NCBI GenBank assembly: GCA_905215965.1
Contig: CAJMSD010000007.1
Coordinates: 1 to 64,000 of the forward strand
Length of the DNA stretch: 64,000 nucleotides
Source: an uncultured bacterium
GTDB taxonomy: Bacteria > Bacillota > Clostridia > Oscillospirales > Ruminococcaceae
Direction of reading: 5' to 3'
Shown piece by piece: positions 23,938 through 33,231 of the stretch. The notes beneath the pieces are model-generated. The model ran no database searches and was not told where the DNA came from. It saw only the letters and a list, made by a program, of their open reading frames with translations. The first letter of the stretch is position 1. Each line of letters begins with the position of its first letter. The translations under genes were made by a program, and so were the position numbers.

Positions 23938-24510
23938 TTATTTATCACAATAAAGCAGCTCTCCGTCCTGAAAAATATTAAAAATTGAAGCACAAAGCAG
24001 TAAGATCAGCCTTATATCAACAAATAATGTACCGTACAGCAGCAGTGCGATAATAAGTATTTTAACCGATCCTGCGATCATTCTTACAGCAGGCAGAGAT
24101 GTCAGATTTATCAGACCGCCTCCGTCAAGGAAATCGTACGGGAGCATATTGAACGCCGCCGCCGCCAGACTTAATACCGCCAATTTTCCGTCCGCTCCGA
24201 CAGCGCGGCATACAGCCCACATTATCACATTCACGGCAGGTCCGGCAAGAAGAACCGCAGCCTCTGATGAAAGAGAAAGGAAGCTTGTTCTTTTCGGAAT
24301 CATTTTTATTCCCGTTCCGCAGAACATCAGCTCGGAAAGCTCTCCGCCGCAAAAGCAAAGCGCGGCTGCATGGCCAAGCTCGTGAAGCAGACACACAAAG
24401 GAAAAGCGAAATATTTCCGCTCCGCTTTTCACAAGGAAGATAAGCGCCGTGAACACAAGAAACGAAAAATCTATCCTTATGCGCAGCTTCGATATTCTGA
24501 ACGATATCAT
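23938..24510 (-). CDS. M50 site-2 metalloprotease (SpoIVFB-like)
   Basis: 190 residues, about five membrane segments. Intramembrane zinc protease: HELGH (residues about 43-47) supplies two zinc His and the catalytic Glu, and MLPYDFLDGGG is the NPxPxLDG-type motif with the third ligand. Smaller than SpoIVFB (288 residues) and lacking the CBS domain. Substrate unknown; pro-sigma-K or another membrane regulator are possible. The ATG overlaps the stop of the upstream small membrane protein (ATGA). Confidence 0.85.
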   Translation of the reverse strand: MISFRISKLRIRIDFSFLVFTALIFLVKSGAEIFRFSFVCLLHELGHAAALCFCGGELSELMFCGTGIKMIPKRTSFLSLSSEAAVLLAGPAVNVIMWAVCRAVGADGKLAVLSLAAAAFNMLPYDFLDGGGLINLTSLPAVRMIAGSVKILIIALLLYGTLFVDIRLILLLCASIFNIFQDGELLYCDK

Positions 24511-24773
24511 TTTCCCGAAACAAGCCGTATAATATTCGGAACAACTTCCTTTTCATCGTTTGCAAGCTCTGTCAGGCGTTCAAACAGGCTCCTTCCCAGA
24601 TCGCCGTCGATCAGGTTTATTATTATCAGGACTGCCGCGGCAAGCACGCACAATACAGCCTGCATAGCTGCGACATCGTCCGCTTTCTGAGTCCTTTTCC
24701 GTTCATACCGTTCGAGTATGACCTCGGCGCTGTCCTCGCAGGGCATGGTCTGTTCTGTTTCATCGTTATCCAT
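24507..24773 (-). CDS. Small single-pass membrane protein coupled to the M50 protease
   Basis: 88 residues: charged N-terminus, one membrane helix (AMQAVLCVLAAAVLIIINLI), and a short C-terminal part. It overlaps the protease start by four bases and occupies the place of SpoIVFA in the spoIVF operon, but has no M23 peptidase domain or visible homology. It may anchor or regulate the protease; inference. ATG 24773 has GGAGTG. Confidence 0.65.
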   Translation of the reverse strand: MDNDETEQTMPCEDSAEVILERYERKRTQKADDVAAMQAVLCVLAAAVLIIINLIDGDLGRSLFERLTELANDEKEVVPNIIRLVSGK

Positions 24774-24844
24774 AAAAATCACTCCCTGCACATTTTATGC
24801 GGAAAGCAAGGCTTTAAGAACTCATTTTGCAGGATCGGCAGGCA

Positions 24845-26665
24845 TTACAGCTGCCGTATCGCTTCCCAAAGTTCATTGGCAGTCTGCATATTTACTCCTG
24901 CCGTTTTTGCAAGCTCTTCCGGAGAAGCCTTTTTCAGATTTTCAATAGTCTTGTACTCAAGCATGATCTTAGCCGCTTTTTTATCTCCGATGCCCTTAAC
25001 GTTTGTAAGCTCGGATTTATAGGTTTTCTTTTTATGCCTTGAATGCATGAACGCTACCGAATACCTGTGGACCTCGTCCTGTATCCTTGTAACGAGCATG
25101 AATGCCGATTTAAGGTTATTTATCTGTATCTCGCTGCCCTCAGCCGCTATGGCGCGCGTGCGGTGCTTGTTGTCCTTGACCATTCCGAATACGGGGATCT
25201 TCAGCTCAAGCTCCCGTACAATTGGACTTACCGCATTGACGTGTCCCTTTCCGCCGTCAAGCAATATGAGATCCGGAACGCGGTTGAAATATTCGTCCTC
25301 ATCGTTTCCTATACGAACCAGCCGTCTGCGCAGAACCTCCTGCATACTGCCGTAATCGTTCTGATATTCCTGTTCCTTTACGGTAAATCGCTTGTAAGCC
25401 TTTTTCAGCGGTCTGCCGTCCTCAAAGACAACCATTCCCGCAACCATCGACTCTGAGGAAAGATTTGAGATATCATACGCTTCGATATATCTCGGAGGCT
25501 TTTCAAGTCCGAGAAGCTTTCCAAGCTCCTCAAGAGCGATGACCTCCTTACCCGTGCGGTTATTTTTCAGTGCGGCATATTCTGCGCTGTTGCTTTTGGC
25601 AAGCTTGACAAGCTCGAAAAGTCTTCCTCTCTGCGGCTGAAATATCCTTACAGTCCCTCCGCGCTCGGCAGAAAGAAGCTGCTCTATAAGCTCCGACTCG
25701 TCGGGGATATATTCCACAAGCACAGCCTTTGGGATATCGGTTTTTCCGTGATAGAATCTCAGCATGAAATCCCTTAGCAGATCCTCTCCGCTGTCGGGCT
25801 TTTCAAATTCAAAAACGGCTTTGTCATAAAGTCGGTTTTCACGGTACATCAGCACGGAAATATAAACTCCGTCATAATGCTCGGCAATGCCTATAACATC
25901 GGCGCATTTAACTCCGCTGTCGAATATCTTCTGCTTCTCCGACGCTTTTTTTACTGCGCTTATTCTGTCCCTCAGAACGGCAGCCTTTTCGAAGTCGAGA
26001 CGTTCCGCCGCATCAAGCATCTCGGCTTCCATTTTTTCAACAGATTCCGTGCTTCCGTTTTTTATATATTCCACAGCCTGATCTATTATGCTGCAATAGC
26101 TTTCACGAGAAATTTTTCCCCTGCAAAGTCCCATGCATCTTTTGATGTGATAGTTCAGGCAGGGACGTCCCTTGCCGAAATCCTGCGGAAACTTCTTATG
26201 GCAGTCGGGAAGCATAAACACGCGGTTGGCTTCCATGACCGCTTCCTTTGTGATAAATCCGCTTGTATAAGGCCCCAGAAACTTGCCCTTCTCCTTTGTA
26301 TTTTTTTCTGCCGTGATACGCGGATACGGCTCGTCGGAAATGCGGATATAGTGATATCCCTTATCGTCCTTCAAAAGAATGTTATACTTTGGCTTATGCT
26401 GCTTGATAAGACTGCATTCAAGGAGAAGAGCTTCATATTCGCTGTCCGTAACGATAAAATCATAATCATAGACATTTGACACCATTGCCGCCACCTTCGG
26501 AGTATGCGACGGATTCTCCCTGAAATAGCTTGTCACACGTTTTTTCAGATTTTTTGCCTTGCCTATATAAATGATCTTATGCTCGCTGTTTTTCATGATA
26601 TAAACGCCGGGAGACGCCGTAAGTCTTGAGGTTTTTTCCCTCAGATAAGGTAATCTAAGATTCAT
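24845..26665 (-). CDS. uvrC: Excinuclease ABC subunit C
   Basis: 606 residues. Makes both incisions in nucleotide excision repair with UvrAB. N-terminal GIY-YIG nuclease (SPGVYIMKNSEHKIIYIGKA), central UVR motif (EAEMLDAAERLDFEKAAVLRDRI) that binds UvrB, RNase H-like domain with the DISN (EAYDISNLS) and LILLDGGKGH motifs, and two C-terminal helix-hairpin-helix motifs (LTNVKGIGDKKAAKIM). Starts on ATG after GGAAAGTGAG. No uvrA or uvrB nearby. Confidence 0.95.
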   Translation of the reverse strand: MNLRLPYLREKTSRLTASPGVYIMKNSEHKIIYIGKAKNLKKRVTSYFRENPSHTPKVAAMVSNVYDYDFIVTDSEYEALLLECSLIKQHKPKYNILLKDDKGYHYIRISDEPYPRITAEKNTKEKGKFLGPYTSGFITKEAVMEANRVFMLPDCHKKFPQDFGKGRPCLNYHIKRCMGLCRGKISRESYCSIIDQAVEYIKNGSTESVEKMEAEMLDAAERLDFEKAAVLRDRISAVKKASEKQKIFDSGVKCADVIGIAEHYDGVYISVLMYRENRLYDKAVFEFEKPDSGEDLLRDFMLRFYHGKTDIPKAVLVEYIPDESELIEQLLSAERGGTVRIFQPQRGRLFELVKLAKSNSAEYAALKNNRTGKEVIALEELGKLLGLEKPPRYIEAYDISNLSSESMVAGMVVFEDGRPLKKAYKRFTVKEQEYQNDYGSMQEVLRRRLVRIGNDEDEYFNRVPDLILLDGGKGHVNAVSPIVRELELKIPVFGMVKDNKHRTRAIAAEGSEIQINNLKSAFMLVTRIQDEVHRYSVAFMHSRHKKKTYKSELTNVKGIGDKKAAKIMLEYKTIENLKKASPEELAKTAGVNMQTANELWEAIRQL

Positions 26666-26781
26666 ATACTCACTTTCCTGTTCGCGCGGTAAGATTTTTC
26701 TGTACGTGCAGGAGACGTTCGCGCTCCGTGCAGCGTAAATTGTGAAAGGCTGCGGACATACTGCCCGACAGCCTTTATGCT

Positions 26782-27870
26782 TTATGTTTCAGGATTTTCG
26801 TTTCTTGTAACGGTGATGTTCGGCTTCTCGTCAAGAGAAGTTCCGTCGTCTCTTACAAGCCGAGCCTTCGGGTCGTACTGAAGAATAAGCTTCTTTACTT
26901 CCTCATCGCGTGTAATGTTATACAGCAGCTTGAGAGCCATGACCGCATTAGGAATATCCTTTTTTATCATAAAATTGCTTGCGACCTGTGCCGCAACGCC
27001 GATAACGTCCTTGCTCGGGCCGAATTCAATGCCGTACTTCTTCATAACAGCCATTATCTGCTCGTGAGACGGCTTTTCTATCGGCTTGTTTTGCAGCTGT
27101 GCAATACCTCTCAATTCATTCGGGATAGCGGGATTGGGAGCAAACATAACGCTTGCGGTATAAAAAGCGACAGCGTCGTCAAGATCTCTGTATTCAAAGC
27201 ACATATATCCCATATTTGCATAGCATCTTGCGATAGCGTTAGGAGAAGAAGCTACCTTCATGGTTTCCTGAGTTATCTCGGTCATTTTCTCTCTGTTTTT
27301 TATAAGCTTATACACCTCTGCAAGCTCAAATTTCGGGCCGCAGTCAACGGGATTGTACTCCTCCGCCTTTTTAAGCACCGGGATAGCGTCCAGAGGAGAA
27401 CCTGTTTCTATCAGGATATAGGCATAGGTGCAGATATATTCCGCAAAATCAAAGGGAGCGCGGTTCAGGGTCTTTTCAGGCTTGAACAAATAATGGCACA
27501 GATAATCCTCAAAGGGATTTCTCAGAGAAACAAACTTTGCGTTCTCTGTTTCGGCGTACTCCTCGGTGATCTTGAAATACAGCTTTTCGGCAAGCGGCTT
27601 GGCCTCTACGCACTTATTTTCGTTAATAAGAGTAACGATCTTCTTATAATACTCGTCAAGGCGAATTCCGTCGATATGAGTAAGCCTTTCGATCTCAGCC
27701 TTTTGTTCCTCCGGCATTATCTCAAGCATAAGCTCTCCGACAGCCTTTACGCCGTCGTTATTTCCGTCCCTTGCGAATTTTTCGGCCTCGGCTCTGAGCA
27801 TTGCCGAATCCTTGTCATAATTGCCCTCAAGCTTTGATTTCAGTTCTTTTAATATTTCGTTATACGACAT
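26782..27870 (-). CDS. TPR-repeat protein
   Basis: 362 residues, soluble, helical. Degenerate tetratricopeptide repeats between residues about 130 and 260 (IETGSPLDAIPVLKKAEEYNPVDC; FELAEVYKLIKNREKM; ANMGYMCFEYRDLDDAVAFY). The C-terminal region has another TPR-like pair and an acidic tail. Likely a scaffold; partner not known. It lies 26 bases after a large disordered repeat protein and they probably form an operon, which makes that protein a candidate partner. Confidence 0.75.
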   Translation of the reverse strand: MSYNEILKELKSKLEGNYDKDSAMLRAEAEKFARDGNNDGVKAVGELMLEIMPEEQKAEIERLTHIDGIRLDEYYKKIVTLINENKCVEAKPLAEKLYFKITEEYAETENAKFVSLRNPFEDYLCHYLFKPEKTLNRAPFDFAEYICTYAYILIETGSPLDAIPVLKKAEEYNPVDCGPKFELAEVYKLIKNREKMTEITQETMKVASSPNAIARCYANMGYMCFEYRDLDDAVAFYTASVMFAPNPAIPNELRGIAQLQNKPIEKPSHEQIMAVMKKYGIEFGPSKDVIGVAAQVASNFMIKKDIPNAVMALKLLYNITRDEEVKKLILQYDPKARLVRDDGTSLDEKPNITVTRNENPET

Positions 27871-27896
27871 AAACGGTGATCCTCATTTCTTGTACA

Positions 27897-30488
27897 TCAG
27901 AAACCTCTTTTTGCAAGATCCTTCCTGAATTTTTCATCTATCTTTTCTTGTTTTTTCTTAGCTTTAAGCTCAGCCTTGGTCAGAGGTCTCTGCGGCTCGG
28001 CAGGCTTCTGAGCAGCCGATGCGCTTGATTTTGAAGAGCTTCTCGAAGGCGCTTTGTATTCCTCAAAAACAGGAATGGCATTTTCCGCAGCCTTCTTCTT
28101 TTTCAGCGACTCGTCGCCCATTGTTGAAAGGATATCCTCAATGGAATCGAGAACAGGCATCTGCGAGCCCTTTCCGCCCATATCGAAAATATTTTTCTGA
28201 CCGTTTACTCTTGAAACCGCAACAGCGTTTGCAACCGACTTAGGCATTTGTTTATGCTGATTAGGCCCTACCTTGGAGATATTTACCTGAGGAGTTCCGT
28301 TATTTCTCGGCTGAGCTGCAGGTCTGCTGTAAGACGGAGCTGCAGCAGTCGGAGCAGACGGCTGTACAGGCGTCGGAGACGGCTTCGGCGCTGAAGCTGC
28401 GCCTATATCGCTGCTGAGATCCTGCGGTGAGAACTGTCTCGGAGGCTCGTTCGGAACAGGCATCGGCTGTACGGGAGCATTCATCTGCGGCTGCATAACA
28501 GGAGCATTCACAGGCTGTATCGGCATAAACATAGGCTGACCGTTCATATCGTAGCCCATAAACTGCGACTGGACATAGGTATAAATAGGCTGACCGTTCT
28601 GGTCGTAGCCGGCAAACTGCGGAACTGTCATAATAACAGGCTGATCCGGTGCAGGAGCATTCATCTGCGGCTGCATAACGGGAGTCGGCTGAACAGGCAC
28701 ATTCATCTGCGGCTGCATTACCGGAGTAGGCTGAACGGGCGCATTTGCCTGCGGCATTACGGGAACAGGCTGAACGGGCGCGCTTGTCTGCGGCTCTTCG
28801 TCAGCAAAAACAGGAGTGCTGTACTTATGTTTATTTCGGTTTGCCATATCATTTTCACTTACAATCTCTTCATTGTTTTCGTTTGGTTCTGATGTAAATT
28901 CGAGAGCTTCGGCAGACTCAGGCTCTGCAACAGGCTCGGGTTCTGCTTCGGCAACATATTCCGGTTCGGTCTCCTCGGCAAACTCGGGCATTTCAACAGG
29001 CTCAGGCTCTGCAACAGGCTCGGGTTCTGCTTCGGCAGTATACTCGGGTTCGGTCTCCTCGGCAGACTCGGGCATTTCAACAGGCTCAGGCTCTGCAACA
29101 GGCTCGGGTTCTGCTTCAGCAGTATATTCAGGTTCTACCTCCTCGGCAAACTCGGGCATTTCAACAAGCTCGGTCTCTGCGGCAGGCTCGGGTTCTGCTT
29201 CGGCAAGCGTTTCTGAAACCAAAGGCTTTATATCTTCCATATCTCCTGCACCGAAAAGCTGATTTGCAACCATATCCCAATCTGAGATCTCTGAAGCTTC
29301 CTCCGATACATCGGCTTCTGTTTCTTCGGCAGCATCATCAATATTTTCCGCAGCCGTTACTTCGTTTTCTTCAATGTCAACGACGTTTTCGTCATTGTCA
29401 TAGATACTTGTTTCCTCGGGAACACTTGCTCCAAGCACCTCGGAGCTTCCGTCAGGCGAGATTGAAAACAGCTTCATAAGATCGTCGTCGGAAGTCTCTG
29501 CATTTTCGGAAGAGGCGTCAAACACATCGTTCATATCGGCAGGCTGCTCCGACGTTCCCGACGCTACAACAATATCCTTCGGAGCTTCGGGATCTGCAAA
29601 TATATCGTTCATATCGGAATTCTCATAATGAGACGAGAACGACGCCGCAGTATCCTGAGGATCTTCGTGATTAACAAAGACATCGTTCATATCCGCCGCT
29701 TCATCGGCAGGCGCAGAGCTTTCCTCGGCAATGTCTGTGACCGTACTTTCATTCTCGGCAGCAGGCTGTTCCTGCCCGCTTCCCGGAACATTTATGGCAA
29801 ACTGTGCAAGGAAGTCGTCCTGAACCGGAGCATTCGTCTCGGGCGCAGGCTCGTTTTTCGGTTCGTCAAACGGGTCGGAATCGGGTTTATTCACCGCAAA
29901 CTGTGCAAGGAAATCGTCTTCCTTGGCAGTCTCCTGCTGCGGCTGTTCCTCCTGCTTGGGCACATTAATTGCAAATGCTGCAAGATCCGCGTCCATAGCG
30001 ACGCCCGTACCCGGAATTGTTTTTGGTGCAGCGGCTTTCTCGGCAGCCTCTTTTTCGGCAGCTGCTTTCTCGGCAGCTTCCTTTTCGCGTGCGGCCTTTT
30101 CGGCAGCTGCTTTCTCGGCGGCAGCCTTTTCTTCGGCAGCGCGCTGAGCTTCCATCTGAGCTTTTCTTTCCTCAGGCAAAGGCGTGATCTTAGCCTGAGT
30201 ATTTCCAAGCGGAACTATTCCCTCTTCTTCTATTCCTTTTTTGGCGCGTGCTTTTTCCTCTTTGATAAGCCGAGCCATTTCTTTTTTATCGGCCTTTATC
30301 ATTTTTTTTGCAAGCACAGTTTTACATTTTTCACAAGTTATTTCTTTAAGGTCATTCATTGTACCTTTTCTTATGTATCTGGTAACGTTTTCAGCCTTGA
30401 TAAGATTAATTCCGCAGCCTGTTTTTTTTGCGTTATCAGTACCGTGAACTTCGTCGCCGTTTACAGAAACTATAAGCGTAATCTCCAT
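27897..30488 (-). CDS. Large acidic, proline-rich repeat protein, unknown function
   Basis: 863 residues. The folded N-terminus (residues 1-75) contains CEKCKTVLAKK, a possible half zinc site. Then come an Ala/Glu/Lys coiled coil (about 105-150); an acidic region with recurring short motifs DDFLAQFAVN or similar (three or four times) and DMNDVF/DMNDIF (three times); three to four 28-residue Glu/Pro repeats (about 433-525); a Pro/Gln/Met region with QPQMNAPVQPTPVM-like units and two DQNGQPIY/DMNGQPMF motifs; and a basic C-terminus. No signal peptide or membrane helix. AGGAGGAG precedes the ATG. Probably a cytoplasmic scaffold with linear binding motifs, cotranscribed with the TPR gene. Confidence 0.8.
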   Translation of the reverse strand: MEITLIVSVNGDEVHGTDNAKKTGCGINLIKAENVTRYIRKGTMNDLKEITCEKCKTVLAKKMIKADKKEMARLIKEEKARAKKGIEEEGIVPLGNTQAKITPLPEERKAQMEAQRAAEEKAAAEKAAAEKAAREKEAAEKAAAEKEAAEKAAAPKTIPGTGVAMDADLAAFAINVPKQEEQPQQETAKEDDFLAQFAVNKPDSDPFDEPKNEPAPETNAPVQDDFLAQFAINVPGSGQEQPAAENESTVTDIAEESSAPADEAADMNDVFVNHEDPQDTAASFSSHYENSDMNDIFADPEAPKDIVVASGTSEQPADMNDVFDASSENAETSDDDLMKLFSISPDGSSEVLGASVPEETSIYDNDENVVDIEENEVTAAENIDDAAEETEADVSEEASEISDWDMVANQLFGAGDMEDIKPLVSETLAEAEPEPAAETELVEMPEFAEEVEPEYTAEAEPEPVAEPEPVEMPESAEETEPEYTAEAEPEPVAEPEPVEMPEFAEETEPEYVAEAEPEPVAEPESAEALEFTSEPNENNEEIVSENDMANRNKHKYSTPVFADEEPQTSAPVQPVPVMPQANAPVQPTPVMQPQMNVPVQPTPVMQPQMNAPAPDQPVIMTVPQFAGYDQNGQPIYTYVQSQFMGYDMNGQPMFMPIQPVNAPVMQPQMNAPVQPMPVPNEPPRQFSPQDLSSDIGAASAPKPSPTPVQPSAPTAAAPSYSRPAAQPRNNGTPQVNISKVGPNQHKQMPKSVANAVAVSRVNGQKNIFDMGGKGSQMPVLDSIEDILSTMGDESLKKKKAAENAIPVFEEYKAPSRSSSKSSASAAQKPAEPQRPLTKAELKAKKKQEKIDEKFRKDLAKRGF
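28915..29180 (-). repeat. 84-bp tandem coding repeats in the acidic protein gene
   Basis: The string CTCGGGCATTTCAAC begins at 28983, 29067 and 29151, exactly 84 bases apart; each unit encodes 28 residues around EMPEFAEETEPEY and AEAEPEPVAEPEPV. A fourth, more diverged unit lies at the low-coordinate end. Confidence 0.9.
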
Positions 30489-30680
30489 ACAATTCTCCTC
30501 CTGCCGAACTGACTACCCCAGTACCGGCATCTGCCGCATTTTCGGACAGCAGCTGACCGATATATCCGCAGCACACATGATGCAGCGGAAGAAACCTATT
30601 CCCACATATTGCCGCCGGTATGTAATTAAACGCATGAGAACATAAAATCCGACATAAATTTTATGGGCATCAATATACAC
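30489..30680 (-). promoter_or_regulatory. Long, possibly structured leader of the repeat-protein operon
   Basis: About 190 bases between promoter and ATG. TACCGGC and GCCGGTA (30522-30528, 30614-30620) can close a structure that contains CCGCTGCA/TGCTGCGG and TCGG/CCGA hairpins. No known riboswitch recognised; fold by eye only. Confidence 0.35.
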
Positions 30681-30684
30681 GTTT

Positions 30685-30713
30685 ATTATACAATATCTTT
30701 TACGAAAAATCAA
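30685..30713 (-). promoter_or_regulatory. Sigma-A promoter of the repeat-protein/TPR operon
   Basis: Minus strand TTGATT (complement of 30708-30713), 17-base spacer, TATAAT (complement of 30685-30690). Confidence 0.75.
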
Positions 30714-30978
30714 CACTTTCTTAAAAAAACAGGGGCAAAATTATACAAATCACAATTTTTTCAGCGAAAATAACAAAACGTTATTGATTTTTTTGTCAAA
30801 AACAACTCAAAATCTTGAATAAATACATGCATATTTTAAATTTTAGATATTTACGGCAGCCCGTTTCGGCATCGCCAGAAAATACACAATATTTTGTCAG
30901 ATTCAACAGCTTTCCCTCCCTAAGAGCGCTTCTATTCAAGTTATATTATAAAAAATTGTAAAAATCGGCATTTACCTC
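30714..30978. other. AT-rich divergent intergenic stretch, no gene seen
   Basis: Between the two divergent promoters. No ORF, strong hairpin or operator was found by eye; many A/T runs. Confidence 0.6.
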
Positions 30979-31007
30979 TTGCATTATCCGACGATTTGTT
31001 GTATTAT
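30979..31007 (+). promoter_or_regulatory. Sigma-A promoter of the glycosyltransferase and possibly the purine cluster
   Basis: TTGCAT (30979-30984), 17-base spacer, TATTAT (31002-31007). No better promoter was seen upstream of purE, so the purine genes may be read from here. Confidence 0.7.
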
Positions 31008-31043
31008 TTATAGTGTATTATTATTTTTGTTAGGAGGAGTTTT

Positions 31044-32060
31044 GTGAAACTCGTTTCAATTGTTGTTCCGTGTTATAACGAACAGGAAGTTCTGCCGATG
31101 TTCTATGACGAAATAATCAAGGTCACAGACAGCATGAAGGTTCAGTTCCCCGAGCTTGAATTTGAATTTCTTTTCATAAACGACGGTTCAAAAGATAAAA
31201 CGCTGGAAATCTTCCATTCTCTCGCCGACAAGGACAAGCGTGTAAGATATGTTTCTTTTTCACGCAACTTCGGCAAGGAATCAGGTATGTATGCCGGTCT
31301 GAAAAACGCAAAGGGCGATTACGTCGTGGTAATGGACGCGGATCTTCAGCATCCGCCCGCATTTCTTCCCAAAATGTATGAGTATGTCAGAGACGGCGAG
31401 TACGACTGCGCTACCACACGCCGCGTAAGCCGCAAGGGCGAATCAAAGATACGTTCATGGTTCGCAAGAAGATTCTACGGCCTGATGAATAAGATATCCC
31501 AGACCGAGATCGTTGACGGAGCTCAGGACTTCCGCTTTATGACGCGCCAGATGGTTGACGCCATTCTCGAAATGTCCGAGTACAACCGCTTTTCAAAGGG
31601 AATATTCAGCTGGGTAGGCTTCAGCGTAAAATATATCGAGTACGAAAACGTTGAAAGAGCCGCCGGTACTACCGCATGGTCGTTCTGGGGACTGTTCAAA
31701 TACTCCCTTGAGGGCATCATGGCGTTCTCTACCGCGCCTCTTGCAATTGCGACCTTCCTCGGCATATTCAGCTGCCTGATCTCGTTTATCCTCATAATAA
31801 TCGCTGTTGTACAAGCTCTCGTTGGCAGCGAAGTCGTTAGCGGCACGCTGATAATCGCCTGCATTGTATTTATGCTGAGCGGACTCCAGCTTTTATGTAC
31901 GGGTATCCTCGGAGAATATCTTTCAAAAACATATCTTGAGACGAAAAAGCGTCCGATCTATATAATGAAAGAAACGGAAGAGATCTACAGGAACAAGAAG
32001 AAAACTTCAGATTCCGGCAAAAACGGCAAATCAGACGACGCCGTAAACGGCAATTCATGA
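31044..32060 (+). CDS. Family 2 glycosyltransferase with two C-terminal membrane helices (GtrB/DPM-like)
   Basis: 338 residues. GT-A fold: VSIVVPCYNEQEVLP, FINDGSKDKT, the DxD-type VVMDADLQHPP and the FRFMTRQ segment. Two membrane helices at residues about 235-300 and an ILGEYLSKTYLETKKRP juxtamembrane motif put it with polyprenyl-phosphate sugar transferases (GtrB, ArnC-like), which load a sugar on undecaprenyl phosphate for wall glycans. Sugar unknown. Starts with GTG after AGGAGGAG. Confidence 0.88.
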   Translation: MKLVSIVVPCYNEQEVLPMFYDEIIKVTDSMKVQFPELEFEFLFINDGSKDKTLEIFHSLADKDKRVRYVSFSRNFGKESGMYAGLKNAKGDYVVVMDADLQHPPAFLPKMYEYVRDGEYDCATTRRVSRKGESKIRSWFARRFYGLMNKISQTEIVDGAQDFRFMTRQMVDAILEMSEYNRFSKGIFSWVGFSVKYIEYENVERAAGTTAWSFWGLFKYSLEGIMAFSTAPLAIATFLGIFSCLISFILIIIAVVQALVGSEVVSGTLIIACIVFMLSGLQLLCTGILGEYLSKTYLETKKRPIYIMKETEEIYRNKKKTSDSGKNGKSDDAVNGNS

Positions 32061-32088
32061 TAAAAGATGTACGGAGGTGCGGAAATCA

Positions 32089-33168
32089 TTGAATAAGCAT
32101 ATCAGACTTGTGGTTTCCGTGCTTTTTGTCGTCATTATTATTCTTGCAATAGGAATAACAAGGCTTTATGTCGATATTTCAAAAAACACGGGAAACAGTA
32201 ATTCAAATACCGAGATCATACGCACGCTCGACGTAGGCCCTGACGGCAGCAGTATTTTTGAGGGCAGCGGAAGTCTCTACGGTATTGCCGCTCCGAACGG
32301 CAGAGTTGTTGTCAATCCCGAGTGGGCGGAGCTTTCGTTTGCGGGAGAAAACCTCTGTATTGCGTCAAAGCGCATCAACGGCAAGCTTCTTACAGGCTGT
32401 ATCGACTGCGAGGGCAACCTCACCGTACCGCTGATATACCGTAATATTGTAAAGAAATCCGCGGACGGCTTCGTATTTTTTGCCGCCGAAGCAGATTCCG
32501 ACGGCTCGCTTGTGCTCTACGACAAGGATTTCGTTCCGCTGTTTCTCCATTCGTGGGATTCATATTCCGTAAACGGAGCGGATATTACTCTTGAACGCAA
32601 TTCCGCAAGCTTTACCTACGCCTGCACGGACAGCGGTCTTGTCTGCAAAAACGCAGAGATCACAGGCAGTGTACGCGAACATGAATTTACGCTAAGCATC
32701 TACAGCCGTCTTGTTCTTTCAAATCTCAGCTGCCCGATGCTTGAAAGCATTTCCGAAAGCGTTTCGGCTTATATCGAGTACGCGTTTTCAGGCGATATCA
32801 GCCGTCTCAGACTTCTGATATCGGATTCGTCAGAAGCTTCGTTTGTTCCGCTCTTTTTTAACGACGACAAAGTAATTTCCCAAAGACTTAAAAGCATCGA
32901 CAATATTTATATATATTCGGAGAAAACAATTGACGGCGTTCAGCAGTATACCGTTTCATTTACTGTCAGCGCCGATATAACATACGCTGACGAAAACGCT
33001 TTGCGGAGTCAGCTGAGCGGACAATATAAAGCGTCCGTAAAATTTATTCAGACCGCCGACGGCATCACCCCGGTTTCCGGAGCGTTTTTGACCGAGCATC
33101 CGGATTATCCGTCAGCCGAGCCTGAGGAAGAAGATCAAACCGTTCCCGGCGGGAACTTACGATCATAA
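32089..33168 (+). CDS. Membrane-anchored WG-repeat-like protein
   Basis: 359 residues. N-terminal anchor (residues about 5-27), then an extracytoplasmic part with KWG/WG-like beta repeats (LYGIAAPNGRVVVNPEWAEL; TGCIDCEGNLTVPLIYRNI), and a C-terminal domain of unknown type. The start is probably TTG 32089, as GGAGG ends 11 bases before it; a GTG at 32077 overlaps that Shine-Dalgarno. It follows the glycosyltransferase by 28 bases. Function unknown. Confidence 0.75.
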   Translation: MNKHIRLVVSVLFVVIIILAIGITRLYVDISKNTGNSNSNTEIIRTLDVGPDGSSIFEGSGSLYGIAAPNGRVVVNPEWAELSFAGENLCIASKRINGKLLTGCIDCEGNLTVPLIYRNIVKKSADGFVFFAAEADSDGSLVLYDKDFVPLFLHSWDSYSVNGADITLERNSASFTYACTDSGLVCKNAEITGSVREHEFTLSIYSRLVLSNLSCPMLESISESVSAYIEYAFSGDISRLRLLISDSSEASFVPLFFNDDKVISQRLKSIDNIYIYSEKTIDGVQQYTVSFTVSADITYADENALRSQLSGQYKASVKFIQTADGITPVSGAFLTEHPDYPSAEPEEEDQTVPGGNLRS

Positions 33169-33231
33169 AAAATACGGCAGGCAGTCCGCCGTTAAGGACA
33201 GCAGCTGCTATGCAGCGAACGGAGATATATT

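Noticed and set aside
26745..26776. AAAGGCTG/CAGCCTTT inverted repeat after the TPR gene as terminator
   Set aside because: The stem is good but no T run follows on the minus strand (CACAATTTA), so left out of the features.
28915..29180. Regular repeats considered as a CRISPR array
   Set aside because: Contiguous 84-bp tandem units without unique spacers, in frame in a protein gene.
28816..29262. Ser/Gly repeat ORF on the plus strand
   Set aside because: Mirror of the 84-bp coding repeats in the minus-strand gene.
29628..30512. 294-codon plus-strand open frame rich in Phe, Leu and Arg
   Set aside because: Antisense of the acidic repeat protein; Glu/Ala codons read backwards give Phe/Leu/Ser. 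No ribosome binding site.
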